A stretch of DNA of 64,000 nt from Rhodoluna sp. KAS3. Lineage in GTDB: Bacteria; Actinomycetota; Actinomycetes; Actinomycetales; Microbacteriaceae. Position 1 is the stretch's first letter. Each line of letters begins with the position of its first letter. The notes under the pieces were generated by a model. That model was not told where the DNA came from. It did no database searches and was given only the letters and a program-made list of their open reading frames with translations. Positions 36,889-46,094 of the stretch are shown here, one piece after another. The DNA is taken from assembly GCF_026000575.1 (NCBI RefSeq), contig NZ_AP026910.1, forward strand, positions 1,054,001 through 1,118,000. Direction: 5' to 3'. The position numbers were made by a program, and so were the translations under genes.

Positions 36889-38169
36889 TTAGCGACCGGT
36901 ACCGGCGTAAACAACAGCTTCGATGTCGCTGTCTAGGCCGAATGCGGTGTGAACAGCGCGAGCGGCGGCATCCACCTGGTCATCGCTGGTGATAACTGAG
37001 ATGCGGATCTCTGAGGTTGAGATCATCTCAATGTTGATGCCCGCCTCGGCAAGAGCGCGGAACATGGTTGCAGAAACACCTGAGTGGGTGCGCATACCGG
37101 CACCGACTACAGAAAGCTTGCCAATTTCATCGTCAATTTCAACGGTGCGGAAACCAAGAGTTGCCTTGGCTGCCTCTAGAGCTGCAGCGACCTTCTTTGA
37201 CTCGGCCTTTGGGCAGGTGAAGCCGATGTCGCTAACGGCATCGGTTACGTCAGAACCGGTTGGAGTGTTCTGAACAATCATGTCGATGTTGGCGCCTGCG
37301 TCAGCAACCAAGGTGAAAAGCTCAGCAGCCTTGCCAGGAACATCTGGAATACCGATGACCATAATCTTGGTCTGGCCCTTGTCGATTGCTACACCAGATA
37401 CGACTGACTCTTCCATGCCTGCTCCTGCTTTTCCTGAATAAACGATGGTTCCTGGGTCGGTGCTAAAAGTTGAACGAACGCGTAGGTCTACGTTGTGGCG
37501 GCGAGCAAACTCAACGGCGCGAATGTGCAGAATCTTTGCGCCGGCTGCTGCAAGCTCAAGCATTGATTCAACATCGATGGACTCAAGCTTCTTGGCGCCC
37601 TTGATAACTCGTGGGTCTGAGGTGTAGACACCGTCAACATCTGAGTAGATCTCACAAAGATCAGCCTTTAGGCCGGCCGCTAGTGCAACTGCAGTGGTGT
37701 CAGAACCACCGCGACCAAGGGTTGTGATGTCACGAGTCTCTCGGTTGAAGCCCTGGAAACCGGCCACGATTGCAATGTTGCCAGCGTCAACTGACTCGCG
37801 GATGCGCTCTGGGGTGACCTCGGCAATACGGGCATTTCCGTGGACGCTGTCGGTGACGATACCGGCCTGTGAACCGGTGAAAGACTGTGACTTGCCACCC
37901 TGGGCATTGATAGCGATGGCCAGCAATGACATCGAGATGCGCTCACCCGAGGTAAGCAGCATGTCTAGCTCACGCGGGCTGTCGTTTGGATCGTCGGCTA
38001 CCGAATTGGCAAGGTCCAGAAGTTCATCGGTGGTGTCACCCATGGCTGAGACAACGACAACAACCTGGTTGCCGGCTTTTTGGGTTTCGATTACGCGACG
38101 AGCAACGTGCTTAATCTTGTCGGCATCGCCAACGGATGAACCGCCAAACTTCTGCACGATAAGGGCCAA
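36889..38169 (-). CDS. lysC: Aspartokinase
   Basis: 426-residue aspartate kinase, the first enzyme of the aspartate pathway. It begins [14 protein letters not shown] after a TTG start at 38169, which has GAGGAG about 8 nt upstream and matches the conserved N terminus; a longer open frame to 38223 adds 18 residues with no family resemblance. Two C-terminal ACT domains (for example [18 protein letters not shown]) give feedback control, and an internal start for a beta subunit is common in this type. It is co-directional with asd. Confidence 0.95.
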   Translation of the reverse strand: MALIVQKFGGSSVGDADKIKHVARRVIETQKAGNQVVVVVSAMGDTTDELLDLANSVADDPNDSPRELDMLLTSGERISMSLLAIAINAQGGKSQSFTGSQAGIVTDSVHGNARIAEVTPERIRESVDAGNIAIVAGFQGFNRETRDITTLGRGGSDTTAVALAAGLKADLCEIYSDVDGVYTSDPRVIKGAKKLESIDVESMLELAAAGAKILHIRAVEFARRHNVDLRVRSTFSTDPGTIVYSGKAGAGMEESVVSGVAIDKGQTKIMVIGIPDVPGKAAELFTLVADAGANIDMIVQNTPTGSDVTDAVSDIGFTCPKAESKKVAAALEAAKATLGFRTVEIDDEIGKLSVVGAGMRTHSGVSATMFRALAEAGINIEMISTSEIRISVITSDDQVDAAARAVHTAFGLDSDIEAVVYAGTGR

Positions 38170-38280
38170 GGTAGGTCTCCTCAGATTTCGGGGTGATTGC
38201 AGGCGGATAACGCCAGAACTCACAATTCTAGCGGACTCCAGGACCGGTCAAAAGGCCTAAACCTGGATTACTGCGATGAA

Positions 38281-38877
38281 TTAACTGACTGTTCGGCGAC
38301 CTTCAAAAGCGCGACCAAGAGTAACTTCATCGGCGTACTCGAGGTCTCCACCCACCGGAAGACCCGATGCCAATCGAGAGACTGTGATGCCCAGCGGGCT
38401 GAGCATTCTGGTCAGGTAAGTTGCCGTTGCCTCACCCTCAAGGTTTGGGTCCGTTGCAATGATGACCTCTTGAATTTCTGGGTCGCTTAGTCGGCTCATT
38501 AGCTCTTTGATTCTGAGCTGGTCTGGGCCAACGCCTTCGATCGGGCTGATGGCGCCACCGAGTACGTGATACAGGCCGTGGAACTCGCGGGTGCGCTCGA
38601 TTGCCTGAACGTCTTTAGATTCTTCGACCACACAAATTGCTGTGCGGTTGCGTCGAGCATCGCGGCAAATGTTGCAACGAGTCTCTTCAGTTACGTTGCC
38701 GCAAATCTCGCAAAATCGGACCCGCTCTTTTACCTCTGTAAGCACGCGGGCAAGGGTTTGAGCCTGCTCGTCTTCGGCCTGAAGCAGATAGAAGGCAATT
38801 CGCTGAGCCGACTTTGGCCCAACACCAGGCAGCCTGCCCAGCTCGTCAATGAGTTCTTGAACTACGCCCTCGTACAT
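38281..38877 (-). CDS. recR: Recombination mediator RecR
   Basis: 198 residues acting with RecFO in gap repair. It has an N-terminal helix-hairpin-helix ([12 protein letters not shown]), a C4 zinc finger (CEIC and CNIC) and a Toprim domain ([22 protein letters not shown]). Its start overlaps the dnaX stop by one base, in the conserved dnaX-recR order. Confidence 0.96.
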   Translation of the reverse strand: MYEGVVQELIDELGRLPGVGPKSAQRIAFYLLQAEDEQAQTLARVLTEVKERVRFCEICGNVTEETRCNICRDARRNRTAICVVEESKDVQAIERTREFHGLYHVLGGAISPIEGVGPDQLRIKELMSRLSDPEIQEVIIATDPNLEGEATATYLTRMLSPLGITVSRLASGLPVGGDLEYADEVTLGRAFEGRRTVS

Positions 38878-40721
38878 TACTTGCCACCGTTTTTATCGAT
38901 GATCGGCTCTGCGCCCAGCATTTCGCGGAGGAGCGATTCGCCGTATCGTGCGGACTCGTCGACCATGCTTGAGTTGCGAGATTTCATCGGTGCAGCGTCA
39001 AACTGCTCCTCTGGTTCAGGCTCATCCAGCGGAGGTGGAACTTCTTCAGAGGTTGGTGCAGCGGCAGGAGCCGGCGCCTGAGCCGGTGCTGCCTGGGCCG
39101 GTGCTGCCGCGGCCGGTGCCTCTTGAACTGCCGGCTTACTTGCCTCATCGATCTGGGCCCGGAATTTGACCTGTACACCTAGAACATCGAGAATCGCGGT
39201 TCGCAGAATGTCACTTGCGCCGTTTGAATTCTTGAATGACTCGAGATCTTTTTGGCTCAAGAACTTCAAAGTCAAAACCTCGTCGCTGAAATCAACAACG
39301 CTCAGTGAGAAGGCGACCATCCAGGCTGCTTTAGAAGCCTTATTAACCTTGGTGAGGATGTTTGGCCAAGAGTCGCGGAATTGTTGAGTGCTGATAGCGC
39401 CAAGGACCGGTGCAGCCGCAGCAACTGGTGGCGAAGCAACTGGTGCTGCAAGTGACGCTGCAACCGGAGCCGCTGCAATCGGTGCAGAAGGTGCTGCCGT
39501 TGCATCTGGAGCAGCAGCCGCTGGTGCCGGCGTTGATGCCCCACCAACACCGATTCGGCGCTCAAGGCGTTCGATTCGGGCCAGTGAGCCAATCTCAGTT
39601 TGGTCACTTGATGGCACCAAAACCTTGGCGCACATAAGTTCGAGGTGCAGCTTCGGCGAGGTTGCGCCGGACATCTCGGTTAGGGCGTGGTTCACGGTTT
39701 CAGCTGCGTGCGTTAGTTCAGCCAGACCAAAGCGCGCTGCTTGAGTCCCCATTTTGTCTAGTTCGTCGTCTGCGATTCCGCGCAAAACTGCCTTTGCGCC
39801 GTCTCCAACTGACAACACAACAATTAGGTCGCGAAGGTGCTCTAGCAAGTCTTCAACAAAGCGGCGAGGGTCCTGACCTGTCTGAATTACTTTGTCAACG
39901 CTGGCAAACACCGATGCTGAATCGTGGGCCGCAAATGCGTCAACCACTTCATCAAGCAACGCTGCGTGGGTGAAACCGAGAAGTGCTGCGGCACGCTCGT
40001 ATTCAACCTTCGGCGCCGCACCATCTACTCCTTCAGAACCGGCAATGAGTTGGTCGAGGAGAGAGAGTGAGTCACGGACAGAACCGCCACCGGAGCGAAC
40101 TACCAGTGAAAGAACACCAGGCGCAACGTCGACACCCTCGCTGGCGCAAAGTTGCTCAAGGTACTCAAGCATTTGAGCCGGCGGCACCAAACGGAATGGA
40201 TAGTGGTGAGTGCGCGAACGGATTGTGCCGATGACTTTGTCTGGCTCGGTGGTGGCAAAAATGAACTTGACGTGGGCAGGTGGTTCTTCAACGATTTTGA
40301 GCAGTGCGTTGAAGCCCTGAGGCGTAACCATGTGGGCCTCATCGAGGATGAAGATCTTGAAACGGTCTCTGGCAGGGGCAAAGATTGCGCGTTCACGGAG
40401 GTCTCGGGCGTCGTCAACACCGTTGTGTGAGGCGGCGTCAATCTCTACGACATCGAGCGAGCCGCCACCGTCGCGAGACAGTTCAATACAGCTTGGGCAA
40501 ACTCCACATGGGGTGTCGGTCGGCCCTTCGGCACAGTTGAGGCAGCGGGCCAAGATGCGAGCCGAGGTGGTCTTGCCACAGCCACGTGGGCCTGAGAAAA
40601 GATACGCGTGGTTTACGCGGTCGGTGCGCAACGCGGTCATCAACGGCGCAGTCACCTGCGACTGGCCGATTAATTCGGCAAAAGATTCAGGACGATAGCG
40701 TCGGTAGAGAGCTGTAACCAC
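38877..40721 (-). CDS. dnaX: DNA polymerase III gamma/tau subunit
   Basis: 614-residue clamp-loader ATPase. It has Walker [15 protein letters not shown] (about 44-57), a zinc site (C...CPSC), DEAH Walker B and the SRC-like IRSRTHH segment. The C-terminal half is an Ala/Pro-rich linker, then a tau-like polymerase-binding region. No obvious frameshift slippery stretch was noticed. The SRP RNA lies just upstream on the same strand. Confidence 0.96.
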   Translation of the reverse strand: MVTALYRRYRPESFAELIGQSQVTAPLMTALRTDRVNHAYLFSGPRGCGKTTSARILARCLNCAEGPTDTPCGVCPSCIELSRDGGGSLDVVEIDAASHNGVDDARDLRERAIFAPARDRFKIFILDEAHMVTPQGFNALLKIVEEPPAHVKFIFATTEPDKVIGTIRSRTHHYPFRLVPPAQMLEYLEQLCASEGVDVAPGVLSLVVRSGGGSVRDSLSLLDQLIAGSEGVDGAAPKVEYERAAALLGFTHAALLDEVVDAFAAHDSASVFASVDKVIQTGQDPRRFVEDLLEHLRDLIVVLSVGDGAKAVLRGIADDELDKMGTQAARFGLAELTHAAETVNHALTEMSGATSPKLHLELMCAKVLVPSSDQTEIGSLARIERLERRIGVGGASTPAPAAAAPDATAAPSAPIAAAPVAASLAAPVASPPVAAAAPVLGAISTQQFRDSWPNILTKVNKASKAAWMVAFSLSVVDFSDEVLTLKFLSQKDLESFKNSNGASDILRTAILDVLGVQVKFRAQIDEASKPAVQEAPAAAAPAQAAPAQAPAPAAAPTSEEVPPPLDEPEPEEQFDAAPMKSRNSSMVDESARYGESLLREMLGAEPIIDKNGGK

Positions 40722-40766
40722 GTTTAGAGCCTAGCCTCCCCAGCTGACAAAATGACCAAATAAAAA

Positions 40767-40855
40767 GACTCCCCGCACACCCGCCAGAGCCCAGTTACCC
40801 TTGCTATCTTTCGATCCTGGGGGAGTTGGCCGAGGTGACGCCGCACGGGGAGTCC
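40767..40855 (-). ncRNA. ffs: Signal recognition particle RNA, small bacterial type (4.5S)
   Basis: On the minus strand the segment folds into one long hairpin. The outer stem GGACTCCCCG/CGGGGAGTC closes at 40855 and 40767, and the apical part reads CCAGGATCGAAAGATAGCA followed by AGGGTAACTGGG, matching the SRP domain IV core (CCGGAAGG/AGCAAGG region) of actinobacteria. The tetraloop is GAAA instead of the common GGAA. A T-rich stretch (TTTTTATTT) follows the 3' arm as a terminator. The place upstream of dnaX is the expected one. Ends are approximate. Confidence 0.88.
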
Positions 40856-40945
40856 TTGAATAGTTTACCCGCTCCAGTCGCGACAGTAAATTGGCGCAAT
40901 CTGGGTTCGCACCAATCGGGTGAATGGGTTTGTTAGCCTGAGTAA

Positions 40946-42124
40946 ATGACTAATCAAAAGCGCTTGGGACTATGGTTCGCCGGCACATCTGCAATCTTCT
41001 TTACCCGCGCACTTTTGTTCTCAACTTTTGTTAGCCGAGGCCCTGAGGTTAAGGCCGCACTCAATCTGAACACAGCCGAAATGGGCCTTTTGAGCATGGT
41101 CTTCCCGGCCGGTGGAATTACCGGAATCTTGTTTGCTGGGTTGCTGGTGAATCGGTTTGGAACCCGGAAGGTAAACGCCGCCACCTACATAATTGCCGGC
41201 TTGAGTTTTGTTGCCCTGGGCCCAGCCGTTGTATCGGGCAACCTGTTCTTGGCCTCAGCAGCGCTGTTCTTTGTCGGCTTGCCGATGGCCATCAGCGACT
41301 TTGTCGGCAACATTGAAGGTACGGCTGTCGACAAAGCTTCAAAGCGCTCACTATTTCCGGCCATTCACGGATTATTTGGCGTCGGTATGCTCACCGGTGC
41401 AACTTTGGCCAGCTGGTTGATTGCGTCCAATGTTGGCCTCGATGTTTCGTTTATCGCAGTGGGTATTTTTGCCGGCGCGGTTTCTGTGGTTGCCGGCCTA
41501 ACCTTTGACACCCGACCGAAAAAGCAAATTACCTCTTCAGGTAATCAAAGCGATAAAAAGCATGCTCTGCGGGTATGGACCGAAAAGCGCAGCTTGCTGA
41601 TTGCGGTTATCGGATTCTCATTCATCCTGGCCGAGGGCGCCGCGGGTGTTTGGGTACCGATCGCACTAACCCAAACTGGATTCAGTGGCTCTGAGGCCGC
41701 CTTTGCATTTGGTGTTTTCTGGATTGTAATCACCATCGGTCGCCTAATCGGCGGAAGCATCGTTGACCTGATCGGTCGACGAATGGTTGTTCTTCTCTCG
41801 GCGTTAATTACCTCTTCAGGTATTTTGGTTTTCATGGCGGTTGACTTCATAGCACTGCCTTATATGGGCCTTGTTTTGTGGGGCTTGGGCATGGCAATTG
41901 GATTCCCAATGGCTATCGCATCGATGAGCGACGAACCAACAATGGCGCCAGCACGAATCAACATGATCATCAGCGTTGTGTACATTTCTGGAATCACAGT
42001 TGGCCCGGCTTTGGGCGCTGTAGGTCAAGTTGCCGGGCTCTACGTAGCCTTTGGAATTCCGCTGGTGATGATGTTGCTATCCGCTGCACTTAGCGGTGTC
42101 ACTCGCCCACTAGCCAAGAACTAG
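40946..42124 (+). CDS. Major facilitator superfamily transporter
   Basis: 392-residue, 12-helix MFS permease. The cytoplasmic loop between helices 2 and 3 has NRFGTRKV, and the equivalent loop in the second half has DLIGRRMVVL. It resembles sugar or small-molecule permeases with SDFVGNIEGTAVDK at helix 4-5, typical of Fgs/YbjJ-like MFS. The substrate is unknown. It runs in the same direction as the DUF1905 gene 16 bp downstream. Confidence 0.88.
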   Translation: MTNQKRLGLWFAGTSAIFFTRALLFSTFVSRGPEVKAALNLNTAEMGLLSMVFPAGGITGILFAGLLVNRFGTRKVNAATYIIAGLSFVALGPAVVSGNLFLASAALFFVGLPMAISDFVGNIEGTAVDKASKRSLFPAIHGLFGVGMLTGATLASWLIASNVGLDVSFIAVGIFAGAVSVVAGLTFDTRPKKQITSSGNQSDKKHALRVWTEKRSLLIAVIGFSFILAEGAAGVWVPIALTQTGFSGSEAAFAFGVFWIVITIGRLIGGSIVDLIGRRMVVLLSALITSSGILVFMAVDFIALPYMGLVLWGLGMAIGFPMAIASMSDEPTMAPARINMIISVVYISGITVGPALGAVGQVAGLYVAFGIPLVMMLLSAALSGVTRPLAKN

Positions 42125-42140
42125 ATTCTTTGGTGCGCCG

Positions 42141-42437
42141 ATGGACATTGAATTTGAAGGCACGGTTCATCGGTGGCGAAATAACGAGGGCATATTTCTA
42201 GTCAGTTTGCCCAAAGATTTGTCAGATGACATCAAAGAAATTTCAGAGGGCATGACCAACGGTTGGGGCTCACTGAAAGTAGAGGCCAAGCTGGGTTCAG
42301 TGGTTTGGCGCACATCGATATTTCCTGATCCCAAGACCGGCTGTTTTGACCTGCCTCTCAAAGCTGAGGTGAGAAAAAAGAACAACATCGATGAAGGCTC
42401 AGAGGTCAAAGTTCAATTGGATGTTCTTGGTTTCTAA
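42141..42437 (+). CDS. DUF1905 domain protein
   Basis: 98 residues of the small beta-barrel DUF1905 family, seen from FEGTVHRWRNNEGIFLVSLP and a C-terminal GSEVKVQLDVL. Members are often fused to or near YdeI/Omp-like proteins; biochemical function is unknown. It lies close after the MFS gene and is followed within 33 bp by tRNA-Ser. Confidence 0.85.
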   Translation: MDIEFEGTVHRWRNNEGIFLVSLPKDLSDDIKEISEGMTNGWGSLKVEAKLGSVVWRTSIFPDPKTGCFDLPLKAEVRKKNNIDEGSEVKVQLDVLGF

Positions 42438-42469
42438 GCAACCGGTAAACTGACCTAAGTAACAATCCA

Positions 42470-42554
42470 GGAGAATTCGCCTAGTGGCCTATGGCGCCAG
42501 CTTGGAAAGTTGGTTGGGTGCAAGCCCTCATGGGTTCGAATCCCATATTCTCCG
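42470..42554 (+). tRNA. tRNA-Ser (anticodon GGA)
   Basis: 85-nt class II tRNA. The acceptor stem GGAGAAT pairs with ATTCTCC, the anticodon loop TTGGAAA gives GGA, a long variable arm (GTTGGGTGCAAGCCCTC region) is present and the T loop is TTCGAAT. The discriminator base is G; no CCA is encoded. Its 3' end is the attachment site of the integrated element that follows. Confidence 0.97.
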
Positions 42555-42555
42555 C
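42547..42555 (+). repeat. Probable left attachment core (attL) in tRNA-Ser
   Basis: ATTCTCCGC, acceptor-stem 3' strand, discriminator base and following C of tRNA-Ser. It matches 48560-48568 exactly; extending leftwards, 12 of 14 bases agree. Confidence 0.65.
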
Positions 42556-42562
42556 TCCAATT

Positions 42563-42657
42563 ATTCGGGGGGTCTAAAAGCCCCTCGAATACTGGGTTAA
42601 GACCTTGTAATTACAGGGAAACAAGTCCCAGGGAGTTCTCCCCAGATGCTCCCTGGG
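42563..42657. repeat. Cluster of inverted repeats between tRNA-Ser and integrase
   Basis: Three dyads follow in order: ATTCGGGGGG/CCCCTCGAAT (42563-42590, one G-T), a TGTAATTACA perfect palindrome (42606-42615), and a 9-bp stem CCCAGGGAG/CTCCCTGGG around a 13-base loop (42627-42657). No T-run follows, so they are not ordinary terminators. They could serve as integrase or excisionase sites, or as a strand origin of rolling-circle replication; this is inference. Confidence 0.55.
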
Positions 42658-42662
42658 CACTT

Positions 42663-42688
42663 ATTACTTATTACTTTCCTTATTATTT
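42663..42688 (+). repeat. AT-rich arm-type repeat, left copy
   Basis: 26-bp sequence with core TTTCCTTATTA (42675-42685). It matches 48468-48493 in the same orientation at 24 of 26 positions. It overlaps the region upstream of the integrase -10 (CATACT, 42704-42709), so integrase binding here could also repress its own gene. Confidence 0.6.
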
Positions 42689-42715
42689 CGGCAAAAATTG
42701 CGTCATACTGTACGC

Positions 42716-44119
42716 ATGGTCAGAAGAACATCAGAGGAACTTTGGCAGGCTCGCAGTAAGCCACGCAAGAGGGGCGAAGGCTCTGTCTTTGAGATAACCG
42801 TCAATGGTCAGAGAAAGTTCAGAGCAACACGAACTCTCTACATGAACTCCGATGGAACGGCAGTCCAAGTTTCAGGCACTGGCGACAGCGAACAAGAGGC
42901 AATCCGCAGGCGTGATGAGAACTGGAAAAAGCGATTAGTCCAGATGGGAGAACTTCCCCTCTCCGCATTAGGTGCAAAGCCTAAGGAACTCAAGATGACC
43001 ACCGAGGAGATGTTCTGGGCGTGGCTTGAGTGGAAATCCAGACAGACCGCAAGCGAACGCCGCATCACCCCCATCGTGGTATCTCAGTATGAGGGCGTTA
43101 TCAGACTTCACATCGCTCCGGCCTTTGGCAAAGTTCCTGTCCGCCTGGTTAGCAAAAAGATTGTTGAGGAGTTCCTTTTTGAAACACTCCCTAACAAGCG
43201 AAAGACCATCAAGGATTCAGAGGGTCGCCTTGTAGAGACCGATGAGGAACTAATCGGATTATCAAAGAGACGAGCAACTCAGGGCGTTATCAACATGGCC
43301 TTCAGGTGGGCGTATGAAGAAAAACTAATCAGCGAGAACCCTACTATTGGCGTTCCCAAGATAGACAAGCCAATTAGCCCTGCCAAAGATGAGCACCTGG
43401 AAAAGAAGCTTTGGTATCCCAGTTATCTCGCTGAGAAACTTGAGGGTCAGCAGGACGAGGCTCGTTGGATGCTGATGATTACATGCGGTCTGAGAGCAAG
43501 TGAAAAACTTGGGGCTGAGTGGAGTTGCTTCAGTCGCTTGACTGGTGGAGGACTGGCAACTTTTGAGGTCAGGCAACAGTTAGCGATTGACCCAAAGACA
43601 AAGCGTATCTACATCAAGCCAGACACAAAGACCACCGCAGGCAATCGAATCATTCCTCTTGATAAGCGGATGGTCAAAATCATGAAGAACTACAAAGCCA
43701 TTCAAGACGAGTGGAAGAAACTCCCATCCTGGAACCCACCCAAAGGGCTTGAAGATTTGGTATTCACCACGCCTGAGGGTAAGCCGATACGCCACCAGAC
43801 TGATACGAAACAATGGCGTTCTCTCCTGGCAAGTTTGAAGATGCCGTTTGTGAGACAACACGCAATGCGACACATCGCCATCAGTAGCATGGTCAAACTT
43901 GGGATGCCGATTGAAATCATTAGGTCTATCGCAGGGCATCAAAGCGAGGCCATCACAAGGGCGACCTACACGCACCTCTCACCTTCCGCAAAGATTGAGA
44001 CCATCACCAATTACACAGACCAAGTTTTCAAAACCAGAGACAAGAAGAACGCAGAAAAAGGCGAGTTAGCGAAGCCTAAAAGTAAAGCGTCGGAGCGAAA
44101 GAATACGATTGAAAAATGA
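42716..44119 (+). CDS. int: Tyrosine recombinase (site-specific integrase)
   Basis: 467-residue phage-type integrase for insertion at tRNA-Ser. It has an N-terminal basic arm-binding region (KPRKRGEGSVFE), a SAM-like core-binding domain (about residues 90-190), and a catalytic domain with the Arg in TCGLRASEKLGAEW, HAMRHIAISSM, a GH in RSIAGHQS and the nucleophile in TRATYTHLSP. The expected R-K-H-R-H-Y set is therefore present. ATG 42716 has no ribosome-binding site, but a -10-like CATACT ends 7 bp upstream, suggesting a leaderless transcript. The stop overlaps the methyltransferase start (ATGA), so the two are co-translated. Confidence 0.95.
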   Translation: MVRRTSEELWQARSKPRKRGEGSVFEITVNGQRKFRATRTLYMNSDGTAVQVSGTGDSEQEAIRRRDENWKKRLVQMGELPLSALGAKPKELKMTTEEMFWAWLEWKSRQTASERRITPIVVSQYEGVIRLHIAPAFGKVPVRLVSKKIVEEFLFETLPNKRKTIKDSEGRLVETDEELIGLSKRRATQGVINMAFRWAYEEKLISENPTIGVPKIDKPISPAKDEHLEKKLWYPSYLAEKLEGQQDEARWMLMITCGLRASEKLGAEWSCFSRLTGGGLATFEVRQQLAIDPKTKRIYIKPDTKTTAGNRIIPLDKRMVKIMKNYKAIQDEWKKLPSWNPPKGLEDLVFTTPEGKPIRHQTDTKQWRSLLASLKMPFVRQHAMRHIAISSMVKLGMPIEIIRSIAGHQSEAITRATYTHLSPSAKIETITNYTDQVFKTRDKKNAEKGELAKPKSKASERKNTIEK

Positions 44120-45252
44120 TTGACCAGGAACTCACTCCATCGCCTATTTTTGGCAGCAAACTCTCCCCTTTCGTCAAGTGGCCGGGAGGGAAATCGGGCG
44201 AACTGAAGAAGATTGCCTTAGCAGCTCCTAAAACCGCCAATAGATTCATTGAGCCGTTTCTTGGTGGTGGCTCAGTCCTTCTCTCAATTGACCCAAGCAT
44301 CAAAGCCCTGGGAAACGACATCGTTCCTGAGTTGGTCGCCCTATACAGAGGCAGTTCCACGAACGACAAAGGGCTCTACACAGAACTTTTGCGTTTGGTC
44401 GTTGCCTGGAACAGTTTTAGCAAACATGAGACCCTTTGGTCTGATTTAGCCGTTGCCTTCATCCAGGGAAAAAGCGACATCAGCAAAGCGTTGAAAGCCA
44501 TCCTTGAAATCACAAAGAGCGACCTAAAAGATTTTGACGAACCATTCAAAACAGAGTTTGCGAGACGACTGACCGCAGACCTGCCAAAGAAGATGAACCG
44601 CATCGGCGTTCTTCAGGAAAAGCATGGACGAGACCTTCCTCAGGATGAACTCATGGAGAACATAGAGGGGTTAGTCCGAGCATCGTTCTACATGGCAATT
44701 CGCTCAAGGTATAACAAAGCCAGGAGTGGCGAAATCTTCAACGATGTAAGAACAGCGGATTTCTTCTTCATCCGAGAGTATTGCTACGCCTCTATGTTCC
44801 GTTTCAATGCCTCAGACGAGTTCAATGTTCCTTATGGTGGCGTTTCATACAACCGCAAGGATTTCGCCGTCAAAGTGGAAACACTTTATTCAGAGGCCAT
44901 GCGAGCCAGGCTTTCAAATGCTGAGTTCCACTTGTCTGACTTCACTGAGTTTGTGAAGAAGATTAGTCCTACAAAGGGCGACTTCATGTTCTTAGACCCT
45001 CCATACGACAGCGACTTCACTGACTACGACAACAGGTCTTTTGATAACACTGACCAGGGCCGACTTGCGAAAACGCTGAGCGAACTGGATGCCAACATCA
45101 TGATTGTGATTGGCGATACTCCACTAATTCGCAGCCTCTACCCTGAGACACACTGGAACATCCAAACCGATGCCATGTTCTACAAATGGACAGTCAAGTC
45201 AAGAAACAATCGTGAGGCGAGCCACCTGACGATTACGAACTATGACTTATAG
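44116..45252 (+). CDS. DNA adenine N6-methyltransferase, D12 class
   Basis: 378-residue alpha-class adenine methyltransferase. Motif X FVKWPGGK (19-26), motif I FIEPFLGGGSV (44-54), the D12-typical FRFNASDEFNVPYGG (about 228-242) and motif IV DPPY (294-297) appear in the expected order. It is about 100 residues longer than Dam, most of it in a predicted target-recognition insert at residues 75-215, so GATC specificity should not be assumed. It starts inside the integrase stop (ATGA), and its stop overlaps that of the convergent putative endonuclease. This pairing suggests a type II restriction-modification system. Confidence 0.93.
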   Translation: MIDQELTPSPIFGSKLSPFVKWPGGKSGELKKIALAAPKTANRFIEPFLGGGSVLLSIDPSIKALGNDIVPELVALYRGSSTNDKGLYTELLRLVVAWNSFSKHETLWSDLAVAFIQGKSDISKALKAILEITKSDLKDFDEPFKTEFARRLTADLPKKMNRIGVLQEKHGRDLPQDELMENIEGLVRASFYMAIRSRYNKARSGEIFNDVRTADFFFIREYCYASMFRFNASDEFNVPYGGVSYNRKDFAVKVETLYSEAMRARLSNAEFHLSDFTEFVKKISPTKGDFMFLDPPYDSDFTDYDNRSFDNTDQGRLAKTLSELDANIMIVIGDTPLIRSLYPETHWNIQTDAMFYKWTVKSRNNREASHLTITNYDL

Positions 45253-46041
45253 GTAAGTTTTCTTAACCCTGTTGATGCTGTCGCTGATTAGGTGGGCGTT
45301 CTTGCGATACTCGTCAAGGACGATTTCATAGCCCTTGGGACTGTCTGCAACGAAGTTCCAAAAATCGCTACTGATTAGCAGCTCGTCTTTGGCAAAAAAC
45401 TGAAGAACACGACCCTGTTTCCAAGGATTGCCCTCGCCATAGCGGTTATAGCCAGTTGCGAAATAGATGCGGATGTTTTCGTCAGAGCCAAGTTGATTAG
45501 CCAAGATGCAGTATTGCTCAAGCAGGGCTTCTTTTTCAGAACGGGCTTTCTTGTTGTCCAAGTCGCCACCGAGTTTCAACTCAATAAGTGAGTAATCGCC
45601 CCTGGTCTTGTGCTTGAGGATGTAGTCGCTGTCGTGGCGTTTGCTGTGCTTTTGACCTTCACCCTTCATCGGGAAATCTTGGTAGTGCTCAATGGCCGGC
45701 TTGTGGCTATCAGCGGAGTTCTTATAGCGTTCAAGCAAGGCTCCGATTTTTGCTGTCTGCTCTGCGTAGAGAACACCTTCAACCTGCTGGCTGACTTCAA
45801 AATTGACTTTCGCAATACTGATAGCAATGCTCTCAATGAGATTTCCAAGACTGCTATCAAGCGAACGAGACAAGGCACTAAAAAAGCGGATTTCATCGCC
45901 AAGAGCAGCGACAAAGATGTTATGAACCTTGGAGTTGATTACGCCGTCAGGGTTGTCGTATTCGTCAATGTGTCGCTGTTCAAAACCAGCAGCCCAAGCT
46001 GAGACGGCTGAACTAACAATCAGCCTGATTTTTTCTTCCAT
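45247..46041 (-). CDS. Putative type II restriction endonuclease (PD-(D/E)XK-like)
   Basis: 264 residues; I do not recognise a named family. Counting from an upstream ATG at 46098 (283 residues), D158 in HDSDYIL followed by E173 and K175 in LIELKLGGDLDNKK fits a PD-(D/E)XK nuclease core, with a helical N-terminal half and basic residues near KHSKRH. It converges tail to tail with the D12 methyltransferase, the classic arrangement of restriction-modification genes. ATG 46041 is chosen because AGGGGA lies 6 nt upstream; the ATG at 46098 would overlap the rep stop as ATGA but has a poor site and reads through a dyad. It could be another nuclease-fold defence or DNA-processing protein. Confidence 0.7.
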   Translation of the reverse strand: MEEKIRLIVSSAVSAWAAGFEQRHIDEYDNPDGVINSKVHNIFVAALGDEIRFFSALSRSLDSSLGNLIESIAISIAKVNFEVSQQVEGVLYAEQTAKIGALLERYKNSADSHKPAIEHYQDFPMKGEGQKHSKRHDSDYILKHKTRGDYSLIELKLGGDLDNKKARSEKEALLEQYCILANQLGSDENIRIYFATGYNRYGEGNPWKQGRVLQFFAKDELLISSDFWNFVADSPKGYEIVLDEYRKNAHLISDSINRVKKTYL

Positions 46042-46052
46042 GATTCCCCTAA

Positions 46053-46079
46053 CAACTCCGTTAAAACCTAACGGTGTTG
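46053..46079. promoter_or_regulatory. Imperfect 27-bp dyad upstream of the putative endonuclease gene
   Basis: CAAC-T-CCGTTA (46053-46063) mirrors TAACGG-T-GTTG (46069-46079) around AAACC with one T-T mismatch. It ends 11 bp upstream of the preferred endonuclease start and directly after rep. It lacks a T-run, so an operator or a regulatory RNA stem is likelier than a terminator. Confidence 0.5.
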
Positions 46080-46094
46080 CCTGGGAAATGCGAT

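Noticed and set aside
37694-38260. 188-residue plus-strand open frame
   Set aside because: Antisense to lysC; low-complexity Ser/Thr composition of a reverse-frame artefact.
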